From: a virus
IMG/VR virus record: IMGVR_UViG_3300042090_000484
Span: 1-23,836 of that record
Strand: one strand, 5' to 3'
DNA length: 23,836 bases
Notes under the pieces: generated by a model
Told to the model about the DNA's origin: nothing
Seen by the model: only the letters and a program-made list of their open reading frames with translations
The model's database searches: none
Translations under genes and position numbers: made by a program
Shown here: piece by piece, positions 12,074 through 20,134 of the stretch
How positions within the stretch are numbered: the first letter of the stretch is position 1
Layout of the letters: each line of letters starts with the position of its first letter

Positions 12074-14109
12074 GAGAAATTCCATCGGCGCTGCCGGTTG
12101 TCGCTGGCGCGCTCGCCGAAATGTTCGAGCCGGGAGAGCTGATCCTGCCGTCGGTTTGGGCGGCGAAGCATCTTGTGCTGCCCGACGGCGAATACGCCGG
12201 GCAAAAAATCGATCTGACGCGCACGCCACACATTGTCGAGCCGCTCGACATGCTCGGCCCCGAGTCGCCGGTCAATGAGATCGGCATCATGAAGTGCGCG
12301 CAGTCGGCGTTTACCACTATGCTGCAATGCGTGATCGGTCACTCGATCGATTGCGATCCGTGCGACATGCTGGTTGTGCAGCCGACCGACGGCGCGCTGA
12401 CCGACTTCAACTCGACCAAGCTTAACCGCATGATCGAGATGACCGAGGTGCTCGGCGGCAAGCCGGACGGCCGCGGCGGGCGTGTCGGAGGCAAAGTATT
12501 TCCGCAGACGTCACGGTCGGCGGCCGGCTCAACCACGTATGAGAAAAAATTTCCGCGGGGCGCCATCAACCTGGCGTTGGCGTCATCGCCCGCGGATCTG
12601 CGCCTCAAAACCATCAAGAAAGCGCTGTGCGACGAGATCGACGAGTATGACGACGATCTGGCCGGCCAGGGCGATCCGCTCGAGCTGATCGCCGGCCGGC
12701 AGATTTCGTTCCTCGCGTCGGGCACCTGGAAGCGGGCTTATGTGTCGACGCCGACCGTCAAGGGCGTCTCGAAAATCGAAAAGGTGCATGAGCGCGGCGA
12801 TAAGCGGCGTTGGCAAGTCGAATGTCCGCACTGTCGTTCGCGGTTCTTTCTTGAATGGAATGCGCCCGACAATCCGTCATCGCGTGGATTGAAGTTCAAC
12901 AAGACCTTTCCTTACGCCGCCCACTACGTTCCGCCGTGCTGCGGCAGCCCGATCGAAAGTTGGCAAAAAACGGCGCTCTATCGCACCGGCCGTTGGATTG
13001 CGACCGAGCCGGGGCCTGGCAAGTATCCGAGCTATCACTTCGACGCGCTCGCCTCGCCGTTTGTGCCGTGGGATGAGATTGCGAAAAAGTTTCGTGAGGC
13101 GGGGGACGATCCGTCGAAGCTCAAGACGTTCTGGAATCTGTTTCTCGGCTTGCCGTTCGACGTGTCGGGGGACGCGCCGGACCATGAGCTTTTGTTCCAG
13201 CGCCGCGAGGATTATGAGCATGGTCGCGTTCCACCGGGCGCTCTCCTTGTTACCGTGGCGGCCGACGTGCAGATGCGCGGCATCTATGTCGAAGTGGTTG
13301 CTTGGGCGCCGGATCAACAAAGCTGGACGCTGTTTGCCGATTATCTCGACGGCGCGACGACCGACGTCGATGGCGGCGCTTTTGCGGAACTGACCAAGCT
13401 GTATAACCGCGAATGGCCCGACTGCTACGGCCATCGCTTTCGCCACGATGAATTCGTGATCGACTCCGGTTACCGCACTGACGTTGTCTATGAATGGACG
13501 CGGCGCCATCCCGGCACCAAGGCAACCAAGGGCATCGACGGCTGGAGCAAGGTTCCGCTCGGCACGGCCAGCGACCAGGACGTCGATTACCGCGGCCGCA
13601 GAATCAAGGGCGGCGCCAAGCTGCGGGCTGTGGGCACATGGCCGCTCAAATCGAAATTCTACACTTACGCGGCGCTGGCGCCGATCGCGCAGGGCTCGAC
13701 GCTGGTCTATCCGCCCGGCTACTGCCACTTCGGCCGCTTCCTCGACGAGAATTACTTTAGGCAGATTACGGCCGAATATCTTGAGGACGAGGTCTATCGC
13801 GGCCGGGTTCGCAAGGTGTGGAAGGAGCGCAGTCATCGCGACAATCACTTTCTCGATTGCCGTGTCGGCAATCTTGCCGCGGCGCATGCTTACTTCACGA
13901 GCTTCACCGCCGACGATTGGGCGCGCGTCGCCAAGGAGCGGGGAATTCCGGCCGAACTGCAGACGCCGGATCTATTTACGCCGCGAGGCTTTCAAGCTTC
14001 GGCGCCGCCCCCGGCGACGCCGGATAAGCGGGAGGATGGCGTCCTCGATGCGCCGCGTACCTCCCGCGATTCATTTGCCGCGCTGGCGGAGCTTAACAAG
14101 GGCTTGTGA
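12070..14109 (+). CDS. Terminase large subunit, GpA family
   Basis: A 679-residue packaging ATPase/nuclease (lambda gpA is 641), GTG start overlapping the small-subunit stop. The ATPase region has a Walker A-like block starting at K75 (KCAQSAFTT), close in position to lambda gpA K76, and Walker B ALCDEIDEY with D188-E189 (lambda D178-E179). A zinc-like CPHC ... CCG region follows at about 255-300. The nuclease domain has the Asp of TVAADVQ at D399 (lambda D401) and FVIDSGYRTD later. It cuts concatemers and drives DNA into the prohead. The Gly usual in the family P-loop is replaced by Ala in QSAFT. The Pro-rich C terminus likely contacts the portal. Confidence 0.93.
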   Translation: MREIPSALPVVAGALAEMFEPGELILPSVWAAKHLVLPDGEYAGQKIDLTRTPHIVEPLDMLGPESPVNEIGIMKCAQSAFTTMLQCVIGHSIDCDPCDMLVVQPTDGALTDFNSTKLNRMIEMTEVLGGKPDGRGGRVGGKVFPQTSRSAAGSTTYEKKFPRGAINLALASSPADLRLKTIKKALCDEIDEYDDDLAGQGDPLELIAGRQISFLASGTWKRAYVSTPTVKGVSKIEKVHERGDKRRWQVECPHCRSRFFLEWNAPDNPSSRGLKFNKTFPYAAHYVPPCCGSPIESWQKTALYRTGRWIATEPGPGKYPSYHFDALASPFVPWDEIAKKFREAGDDPSKLKTFWNLFLGLPFDVSGDAPDHELLFQRREDYEHGRVPPGALLVTVAADVQMRGIYVEVVAWAPDQQSWTLFADYLDGATTDVDGGAFAELTKLYNREWPDCYGHRFRHDEFVIDSGYRTDVVYEWTRRHPGTKATKGIDGWSKVPLGTASDQDVDYRGRRIKGGAKLRAVGTWPLKSKFYTYAALAPIAQGSTLVYPPGYCHFGRFLDENYFRQITAEYLEDEVYRGRVRKVWKERSHRDNHFLDCRVGNLAAAHAYFTSFTADDWARVAKERGIPAELQTPDLFTPRGFQASAPPPATPDKREDGVLDAPRTSRDSFAALAELNKGL

Positions 14110-14327
14110 TGCTGCATTCGGTCGCCGAGCGCTTGGCCGAGGCCGAGCTTGCCTATCATCGCTTGCGCATGGGGCAGGCGGCCGTGCGCGTGCGTATGAG
14201 TGACGGCTCCGAGACCGAATTCAAGCCGACCGATGAGAACAAGCTTAAGGCTTATGTCGACGAACTTCGCGACGCCGCGGCCGGCCTCGATCGTCGCCGG
14301 CGCGGCGCTATCGGCGTCGTCTTTTGA
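14109..14327 (+). CDS. Head-tail joining protein gpW-like
   Basis: 72 residues from ATG 14109, whose A is the last base of the terminase stop codon (a GTG at 14106 would add one residue). The layout, an N-terminal helix (SVAERLAEAELAYHRLRMGQ), a beta hairpin (VRVRMSDGSETEFKPTD) and a second helix (LKAYVDELRDAA) ending in RRRGAIGVVF, matches the small gpW connector family of lambda. That protein joins the portal after packaging and makes the tail-attachment platform. Position between terminase and portal agrees with lambda-type order. Confidence 0.8.
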   Translation: MLHSVAERLAEAELAYHRLRMGQAAVRVRMSDGSETEFKPTDENKLKAYVDELRDAAAGLDRRRRGAIGVVF

Positions 14328-14337
14328 AAGACCGTCA

Positions 14338-14574
14338 ATGCCCCCGCGCTTTACCCGTAAACAGCGTCGCGCTTTGACGCGCGCACAAACCGCGACGCCG
14401 GTCCCGCCGGCGGCGGCAGCGCTGCTTGTCGAGCGCTTACAAGTTCTCGACCAATATGATCGGGTGGCCGCCGCGACGCATGAACAGGCGGCAGCTTTTT
14501 GCCTCGGTGTTATTCACCGCACCTACGATGGCGAAGGCAATCTGATCGGTGTGCCGCTACCCGTGAGGGCGTAA
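14338..14574 (+). CDS. Hypothetical phage protein
   Basis: A 78-residue protein, ATG at 14338, ten bases after the gpW-like stop. The N terminus is basic (PPRFTRKQRRALTRAQT); a helix follows (AALLVERLQVLDQYDRVAAA) and then a short beta end (RTYDGEGNLIGVPLPV). No known domain is recognised. Its stop shares one base with the next start (TAATG). Position between the connector and the portal suggests a virion or assembly role, without direct evidence. Confidence 0.55.
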   Translation: MPPRFTRKQRRALTRAQTATPVPPAAAALLVERLQVLDQYDRVAAATHEQAAAFCLGVIHRTYDGEGNLIGVPLPVRA

Positions 14575-14735
14575 TGGGGGGGGCGGATCGGAAGGCGCTG
14601 CGGCGTTACGCCGAAGCTGTGCAGATGTGGGCGCAAAAATTCGACACCTTCGAGATCGCGGCGCGGCTTGGCCTGCCGGAATGCATTGTTGCTTGCTGGG
14701 TTGCGAATTTTCGCGAAATGTCGAGGCAGGCGTGA
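14574..14735 (+). CDS. Small helix-turn-helix-like protein with a G8 tract at its start
   Basis: A 53-residue protein. The start ATG at 14574 overlaps the previous TAA, with GAGGG eight bases upstream. The body AVQMWAQKFDTFEIAARLGL followed by PECIVACWVANFR reads as a helix-turn-helix. Small proteins of this kind often precede the portal gene in related phages. The start codon runs into eight consecutive G (14576-14583), so a one-base slip would destroy the frame. Function is unknown; DNA binding is likely from the fold. Confidence 0.6.
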   Translation: MGGADRKALRRYAEAVQMWAQKFDTFEIAARLGLPECIVACWVANFREMSRQA

Positions 14736-14736
14736 A

Positions 14737-16374
14737 ATGACCGGCGCTTTGGATTTTTGGTCAGAGCCCGGCGCGGAAGCGGAAGGCGACCGTTACGAGA
14801 CGGCTTTCCCGACTCCGTACAAAGGCGCGAGCCTCGATTATCAGGAAACCTACGCCTGGCGGCCGCCGCTTACCTCGGCGGACAGCGCGACCCTTTACGA
14901 TCGGGTTTGGGCCAACGCGCGCGCCGACGATCTCGCCCGCAACGATCCGCATGCGGTTGCCGCGATCACGCGGCTGGTCGACATGCTGGTCGGCGCCGGC
15001 ATCCGGCTTTCGCCTCGCCCGAATGCGCGTGCGCTCGGCCTTGATCCGGCCGACAAAAAGGACCGCGCAATACTCAAGGAGTTTTCGGCGGCGCTCAAGA
15101 GCGAGTGGGATCTGTTCGCCAATGATCCGCGCTTTTACAACGATGCGCAGCGGCGCTACGGCCTCAACACGCAACTTCGCTTGATGGCGCGCACGTCGTG
15201 CCGACGCGGCGAAACGACCGCTTATCTCACCTGGAAAAAGTCACCTGCCGCGCGCTACGCGACCTGCCTGCGCGTGTTCGATCCCGATCGGCTCTGCAAT
15301 CCGATGGGACAGCCGGATACGCTGTGGCTGCGCGGGGGCATTTCCTATGACGACGATGGCGTGCCGACCGCCTATCATGTTCGCAACGGTCACCCCGCCG
15401 ATTGGTTCCGTTTCGCGCAACTCTTGAAGTGGACGACCATTCCGCGGGCGACGTCGTGGGGCCGGCCGGTTTTCATTCATGCGATGGAGCCCGATCGGGA
15501 GGATCAGTCGCGCGCTATCACGCCGTTTTCGTCGCTGATGACGAAGCTGCGCATGATTGGCAAATTTGCCGATGCCGAGCTCGCTAACGCCACGATCAAT
15601 GCGCTGTTCGCCGCCTTCGTGCACTCCAATTTGCCGATTGCTGAAGCGACGCAAGCCTTCACGCCGGCGGCAACTACTTTCGCCGACAAGCGAATGGAAT
15701 ATTGGAAAGGGAATCCGGCGAAACTAAACGGCGTGCGTATCCCGACGTTGCCGATCGGCGATGAGGTCAAGATCAATTCGTCGCCGCGGCAGACCAATGC
15801 CTTCCAGCATTTCCAGACCGCATTCCTGCAATCGATCGCGGCTGCTTTCGGAATTTCTTATGAGCAGCTGGCGATGGACTGGTCGAAGGTGAACTATTCC
15901 TCCGCGCGCGCGGCGCTCAATGAGGTCTGGCGGCATATCCAGGCCAGGTTTGCCGTTTTTATCGAGCAGGCCGTCGTCCCGATCTATTACGCCGTGGTTG
16001 AGGAGGCTTTCGATCGCGGTTATCTGACGGCGCCGAAAGGTGCGCCGGACTTTTACGATTTGCCCGGCGCTTATCTGTCGGCGCGCTGGATTGGTCCCGG
16101 CCGTGGTTACGTCGACCCGGTCAAAGAGGGTCAAGCCGCCGGCATCCGCATGGATCAGCTCACCTCTACGCTCGAGGACGAGAACGCCGAGCGCGGCGCC
16201 GATTGGGAGGACGTGGTCGACCAGGCGGCGATCGAAAAAGAGGAGCTGGCGGAGCGTGGACTTGTGCGCGCTGTGTCGGCGCCTGGTCGCATCGCCGTTG
16301 ACTCGACCGATGATCCGGCCGGCGGTGCGCCGCCGGCGGAACAGCCGGGTGCACAAAATCAGGCTGCGGCTTAA
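14737..16374 (+). CDS. Phage portal protein, lambda gpB family
   Basis: A 545-residue protein (lambda gpB is 533). ATG at 14737 is taken as the start; the longer frame to 14668 runs through the previous small gene. Blocks typical of lambda-type portals include TLYDRVWANARADDLARNDP, AVAAITRLVDMLVGAGIRL, a conserved core around FIHAMEPDREDQSRAITPF, and AAFGISYEQLAMDWSKVNYS with SARAALNEVW, then RWIGPGRGYVDPVKEGQAA. The dodecameric portal forms the DNA channel at one vertex, nucleates prohead assembly and docks the terminase and gpW. The C-terminal Ala/Pro tail is disordered. Confidence 0.93.
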   Translation: MTGALDFWSEPGAEAEGDRYETAFPTPYKGASLDYQETYAWRPPLTSADSATLYDRVWANARADDLARNDPHAVAAITRLVDMLVGAGIRLSPRPNARALGLDPADKKDRAILKEFSAALKSEWDLFANDPRFYNDAQRRYGLNTQLRLMARTSCRRGETTAYLTWKKSPAARYATCLRVFDPDRLCNPMGQPDTLWLRGGISYDDDGVPTAYHVRNGHPADWFRFAQLLKWTTIPRATSWGRPVFIHAMEPDREDQSRAITPFSSLMTKLRMIGKFADAELANATINALFAAFVHSNLPIAEATQAFTPAATTFADKRMEYWKGNPAKLNGVRIPTLPIGDEVKINSSPRQTNAFQHFQTAFLQSIAAAFGISYEQLAMDWSKVNYSSARAALNEVWRHIQARFAVFIEQAVVPIYYAVVEEAFDRGYLTAPKGAPDFYDLPGAYLSARWIGPGRGYVDPVKEGQAAGIRMDQLTSTLEDENAERGADWEDVVDQAAIEKEELAERGLVRAVSAPGRIAVDSTDDPAGGAPPAEQPGAQNQAAA

Positions 16375-16385
16375 AGGCTAACGAC

Positions 16386-17324
16386 ATGAGCATTCTGCTG
16401 CCGCGCATTGCCGCGCGCATTTTCAATACGCCGTTGCTGGTTGACGCTGGCAAGGCGATTGCAATTGTCTCGGCCATCGGCGGCCGCTTGGTCGACGGCG
16501 AGTTGGTCATCAATGGTCCGGCAGCGATCGATCATGTGGCCTTCAGCGGCGGTCGGCCGTCGGAGAAAATGGGCCGGCTCGGCGATCCGCTTGGCCAGGC
16601 AATGGAAGCGCGCGGCCGCGGCGACGAGATCCTGACTATGGCCGGCGCGGTTGCCATCATCCCGATCGAGGGCACGCTGGTTCATAAGGGGGCTTGGCTC
16701 GACAGTTATTCCGGCGAAACCTCTTATGAGGGAATTCAGACGCAAGTGTCCCGCGCGCTGCGTGACGATCGCGTGCGCGGCGTTGTATTTGAGGTCGATT
16801 CGTTCGGCGGCGAAGTCGCCGGTGCTTTCGATACGGCAGAGATGATCGCTGAGCTCTCGGCCGCCAAGCCGACAATTTCCATCCTCACCGATTATGCATT
16901 GTCCGGCGGCTATCTGCTCGCCGCGGCGGCGCGCCAGATCGTGTTACCCGAAACGGGTTATGCCGGCTCGATCGGCGTCATCACCATGCACGTCGATTTC
17001 TCTCGCGCCATCGAGAACGACGGCGTGCGTGTGACCGTCATGTCGTCTGGCGCGCGCAAGGCGGACGGCTCACCGTTCAAGCCGTTGGCCGACGATGTGC
17101 GCGATCGCTGGCAGACCGATCTCGATGCCAGCCGCGATCTGTTCGCCGGCGCTGTCGCTCGCTTCCGCGGCCGGCGTCTTTCCAAGTCCGCGGCGTTGGC
17201 GACCGAAGCCGATGTGTTCCGCGGCGAGGCGGCGGTGGATGCCGGCTTGGCCGATGGCGTGCTGCGGCCGACGCTGGCCTTCGAGCAATTCGTCGAGCGG
17301 GTCGGCCGCGGCGTTTCTCGCTGA
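16386..17324 (+). CDS. S49 family head maturation protease (lambda gpC-like)
   Basis: A 312-residue serine protease of the SppA/S49 family. The catalytic Ser is in DYALSGGYLLAAAA (S173) and the general-base Lys in SSGARKADGSPF (K225); the 52-residue spacing equals that of Bacillus subtilis SppA (S147/K199). VDSFGGEVAGAF and ETGYAGSIGVI are further family blocks. No signal peptide is present, as expected for a capsid protease. In lambda, gpC processes scaffold and capsid proteins, and the scaffold Nu3 is made from the same gene's 3' end. Here the frame ends after the protease domain and a separate scaffold-like gene follows. Confidence 0.9.
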   Translation: MSILLPRIAARIFNTPLLVDAGKAIAIVSAIGGRLVDGELVINGPAAIDHVAFSGGRPSEKMGRLGDPLGQAMEARGRGDEILTMAGAVAIIPIEGTLVHKGAWLDSYSGETSYEGIQTQVSRALRDDRVRGVVFEVDSFGGEVAGAFDTAEMIAELSAAKPTISILTDYALSGGYLLAAAARQIVLPETGYAGSIGVITMHVDFSRAIENDGVRVTVMSSGARKADGSPFKPLADDVRDRWQTDLDASRDLFAGAVARFRGRRLSKSAALATEADVFRGEAAVDAGLADGVLRPTLAFEQFVERVGRGVSR

Positions 17325-17355
17325 TTTAATTCTCCCCCAAAACTGAAGGAGCGGA

Positions 17356-17808
17356 ATGATGTCACAAGACAATCTTGTCGCGCGTGGACTTGCGGCCGTG
17401 CATGCGGCGGCCGAAACCGTCATTGGGCGCTCGCCCGCGGCGGCGCTTGTCGAGAGCGCGGCGCCGTTGGCCGATGCGGTGGCTGAGCTTACTTTCGTTT
17501 CTGCCGAGCGCGCGCGCATCGCCGCGATTGTCAGCGCCCCCGAAGCCAAGGGCCGCGAGTCTCTCGCCAATCATCTCGCGTTCAATACGGATATGGCTCC
17601 CGCCGACGCGATCACCATACTGAAGGCTGCGCCTGCTGCGGCGGAAGCGAAACCGGCTTCCAGGCTCGACCAGGTCATGCAGGGTTTTCGGCCGCACGTC
17701 GATTCCGCCGAGCATGCCGACGATGCGACCTCGCAATCGGCCGGCCTGCACGCCGCCCTCACCCGCGAACTGAAAAAACTCGGCAAGGCGCCGAAAGCAG
17801 CCGCTTAA
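17356..17808 (+). CDS. Scaffold-like protein (Nu3 analogue), putative
   Basis: A 150-residue, Ala-rich, mostly helical protein starting at ATG 17356 (or 17359), with a strong AAGGAGCGG ribosome-binding site just upstream. The block RARIAAIVSAPEAKGRESLA, followed by NHLAFNTDMAPADAITILKA, resembles the C-terminal extension that many phage S49 head proteases carry after the catalytic domain, the part that acts as scaffold. Here it is an independent gene, 31 bases after the protease stop. Predicted to be an internal assembly core removed by the protease. The assignment is by position and pattern, so moderate. Confidence 0.65.
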   Translation: MMSQDNLVARGLAAVHAAAETVIGRSPAAALVESAAPLADAVAELTFVSAERARIAAIVSAPEAKGRESLANHLAFNTDMAPADAITILKAAPAAAEAKPASRLDQVMQGFRPHVDSAEHADDATSQSAGLHAALTRELKKLGKAPKAAA

Positions 17809-17918
17809 CAGAGTTTGGGTCGCGCGTGTCGACGCGTCGGGCGTTGCCGCGTTTTTCGCTTCCCATCAACCCCGCTCGCGCGCGATCTGCCGAGCCGACC
17901 AGACGGAGTTAATCAGCC

Positions 17919-18881
17919 ATGGCTCTATTTACCGAGACCAAATACCGCCCGACGTTGCAGTCGGCGGTCCTGAAGTGGTTTGCTGCCGAGGAATTTTCTT
18001 TCGAGCAGGAAACGGCCGCGCCGAATTGCGCCGCCAATCCGCCGCCCACGCCGTCGACCGGCATCTCGAATCCTGGGCTGCTCGATATCGGCACGGTGAT
18101 GGGCCGCGTCACCATCGGCGGCGGCACCCCGGCGTCGGCCGTGGCCGGCGGCAGCAACATCGGCAACGGCACCGTCGGAACCGTCACCGCGCAAACCGGC
18201 GAACAGGTCGGCACTTATACCGTCACCTTCACCGGCGCGACCGCATTCAACGTCTATGATCCGAAGGGTGTGCTGGTCGGCTCGGGCACTACCGGAGCCG
18301 CGTTCGCCAATCAGATCGGCTTCACCATCACTGCGGGCGGCACGGCCTTCGTCGCCGGCGATAGTTTCACCATTGCCGTTCCGCCTGGCGCTTATATCGC
18401 CAATTCCGGCAACACGGGCAACGGCACTTGCGGTGCTATCACGGCGAAGGTCGGCGCTCAGGTCGGAACTTATTACGGCGAGTTCACCGCCGCGACCAAG
18501 TTTAACCTTTACGATCCGAGCGGTAAGCTGGTCGGCGAAGGCGCGACCGGCACGGCATTCTCCGATCAGCTCGGCTTCACCATTACCGCGGGCGGCACGG
18601 CCTTCGTCGCCGGCGACGGCTTCACCATCGCCGTGCAAGCCGGATCCGGCAACGTGACGCCGCTCAATCCCTCGGCGATCGACGGCTCCGCCGTCGCCAT
18701 GGGCGTCGTCGTCAAGGCGCAGACCGTTCCTGCTGCGGCGTCGGCCGCCGTGCTTTTGGTCGAGCGTCAAGCCGTGTTGCTGTCCGACGGGTTGATCTGG
18801 CCGGCCGGCATTAGCTCGCCGCAACAGGCCGCCGCGCTCGCGCAGCTCGCTGCCGCTGGCATCATCTGCCGTCCGAGCTAA
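17919..18881 (+). CDS. Head decoration protein (gpD-like) with a duplicated beta-rich insert
   Basis: A 320-residue protein, ATG at 17919, GGAG about 12 bases upstream. Lambda gpD is only 110. The N terminus (ALFTETKYRPTLQSAVLKW) and C terminus (KAQTVPAAASAAVLLVERQA, then LIWPAGISSPQQAAALAQL) match the decoration-protein family that stabilises the expanded capsid as surface trimers. Between them, residues 82-154 and 167-239 are two 73-residue tandem copies (period 85), each GNGT...YDP.G.LVG...T.GFTITAGGTAFVAGDxFTIAV. Such inserts are known in some phage decoration proteins and probably project from the capsid surface. Expression is expected to be high, being next to the capsid gene. Confidence 0.85.
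   Translation: MALFTETKYRPTLQSAVLKWFAAEEFSFEQETAAPNCAANPPPTPSTGISNPGLLDIGTVMGRVTIGGGTPASAVAGGSNIGNGTVGTVTAQTGEQVGTYTVTFTGATAFNVYDPKGVLVGSGTTGAAFANQIGFTITAGGTAFVAGDSFTIAVPPGAYIANSGNTGNGTCGAITAKVGAQVGTYYGEFTAATKFNLYDPSGKLVGEGATGTAFSDQLGFTITAGGTAFVAGDGFTIAVQAGSGNVTPLNPSAIDGSAVAMGVVVKAQTVPAAASAAVLLVERQAVLLSDGLIWPAGISSPQQAAALAQLAAAGIICRPS
18162..18635 (+). repeat. In-frame tandem duplication inside the decoration gene
   Basis: Unit 1 spans 18162-18380 and unit 2 spans 18417-18635, 255 bases (85 codons) apart. They share an identical 29-base stretch at 18333-18361 and 18588-18616 and many shorter identities. The 5' halves of the units differ more than the 3' halves, which suggests duplication followed by local gene conversion or selection. 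Confidence 0.8.
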
Positions 18882-19038
18882 CGAAAGTAAGGCGGCTTGC
18901 GGTTTGCCGCCTGCCTTCCTAAACCGCTCGCCGCCTTAAACCTCAACCCCGTCTAGTCCGCTCGGCTCGTTCAGGGAAGCGCGCACAAAAAAGCGCGCTT
19001 GCTTGCACGTCTGGTCGCGCGTGCAGTGGAGACCCGCA
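18882..19038 (+). promoter_or_regulatory. Hairpin-rich spacer between decoration and capsid genes
   Basis: The large inverted repeat at 18889-18905 / 18921-18937 pairs in 15 of 17 positions around a 15-base loop. The loop itself contains GCCGCC (18906-18911), which can pair instead with the left arm's GGCGGC (18891-18896), so two exclusive foldings exist. A second, perfect hairpin follows: AAGCGCGC 18977-18984 with GCGCGCTT 18993-19000, loop ACAAAAAA. TGCACG/CGTGCA at 19004-19009 and 19020-19025 gives a third. No T-tract follows the first stem, so it is not a standard terminator; RNA processing, stabilisation or attenuation ahead of the capsid message is possible. Confidence 0.55.
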
Positions 19039-20115
19039 ATGGAAGACCTTTCGCTGATTTTTCCCTATACCGCGACGCAATTGACCGAACAGGTCGACGT
19101 CATCCCGCCGCTCTATGGCTTATTGGCCGAGCTTGATCTTTTTCCGAGCGAGGGTTCGATCAGCCGCATCGTGGAGATGCGGTACGAGTACCATCAGCTG
19201 CGCGTGCTGCCGGCCAAGGAGCGTGGCGCTCCCGCGACGCCGGCGCTGCCGCGCACTGGCAAGACCATTTTCGTCGAAGTGCCTCACTTCCCGGCGCTCG
19301 ATCTCATCACGCCCGAGGATATTCAGGACATTCTGATCCAGATGCAGGATCAGAAGCGCCTGACCACGGTCGCCGAGGAAACGGCAAAGCGCCTGATGGA
19401 TATCAAGGCGTCGCATGACGTCACCCGCGAATGGCTGCGCTGCCAGATGCTGCAGGGCAATCTGATCGATGGCAATTCGCAGAACATCCTGAGCATGGCG
19501 AGCGTGTTCGGCATTTCGCTCGCGCAGGTCGATTTTGCGCTCGGCACCACGACCGGCGGCGCCAACGGCAATGGCACCGATATGAATGCCAAGTGTCAAG
19601 CCGTCTGGCAGTCGATCACCGCCAATCTGCGCGGCGAGGTGATGCGCGGCGTTGAGGCGATCGTCGATCCGACGTTCTTTCAGCGCTTCATCTCGCACCC
19701 GAATGTGCAGAGCTACTACTTGAACGCGGAGCAGGCGATTCAGCTGGCAATGCTGGTTCGCCGCGAACGTGACGGGAATATGTGGGGCCGGGAATTCCGT
19801 TTCGGCAGCATTCTCTGGCGGGAGTATTACGGTGCGGCGCCGGTTAAGACCTCGCCGACTGCGACGTCGCTTACCTCGACGCCGTTTTGGTCGGCCAACA
19901 CCGGAAGCGCATATCCGATTGGTACGCGCAAGATGTTCCGCACCTATAACGCGCCGGCGCACGATCTGCGCTTCGTCAATACCAAGGGTAACGAAATCTA
20001 TGTCTCGCCGCGCATCCTGCCGCACGGCGAAGGCATCGAGCTTAAGTCGGAGTCCAATCCGCTGCCGATCTGCCGGCGCCCCGAGGCGCTGGTCCAGATC
20101 ATTTCCAGCAACTGA
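19039..20115 (+). CDS. Major capsid protein E (lambda gpE family)
   Basis: A 358-residue protein (lambda gpE is 341). ATG 19039 with GGAG ten bases upstream is preferred over the longer frame from 19003, whose extra residues overlap the hairpin spacer. Family-like features: N-terminal SLIFPYTATQLTEQVDVIPP, ISRIVEMRYEYHQLRVLPAK, VPHFPALDLITPEDIQDI, and the C-terminal block FWSANTGSAYPIGTRKMFRT with VSPRILPHGEGIELKSESNP and LPICRRPEALVQI. It has the HK97 fold in this family and forms the capsid shell together with the decoration protein upstream. Confidence 0.93.
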   Translation: MEDLSLIFPYTATQLTEQVDVIPPLYGLLAELDLFPSEGSISRIVEMRYEYHQLRVLPAKERGAPATPALPRTGKTIFVEVPHFPALDLITPEDIQDILIQMQDQKRLTTVAEETAKRLMDIKASHDVTREWLRCQMLQGNLIDGNSQNILSMASVFGISLAQVDFALGTTTGGANGNGTDMNAKCQAVWQSITANLRGEVMRGVEAIVDPTFFQRFISHPNVQSYYLNAEQAIQLAMLVRRERDGNMWGREFRFGSILWREYYGAAPVKTSPTATSLTSTPFWSANTGSAYPIGTRKMFRTYNAPAHDLRFVNTKGNEIYVSPRILPHGEGIELKSESNPLPICRRPEALVQIISSN

Positions 20116-20134
20116 CGCGCGTCCGCCGCGCGTT

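Noticed and set aside
10094-12229. 711-codon open frame on the - strand opposite the methyltransferase and small terminase
   Set aside because: It lies opposite two well-supported genes with clear motifs. Its composition (Arg, Ala, His, Asp-rich, no domain) is what high-GC codon bias produces on the complementary strand.
12877-13887. 336-codon - strand frame opposite the large terminase
   Set aside because: It lies wholly within the terminase gene, whose catalytic Asp and family blocks are on the + strand.
17809-17918. Possible terminator in the scaffold-decoration gap (CGCGT/ACGCG stem, later GTTTTT)
   Set aside because: The stem is only five base pairs and the T-run is separated from it by about 14 bases; the fit is too weak.
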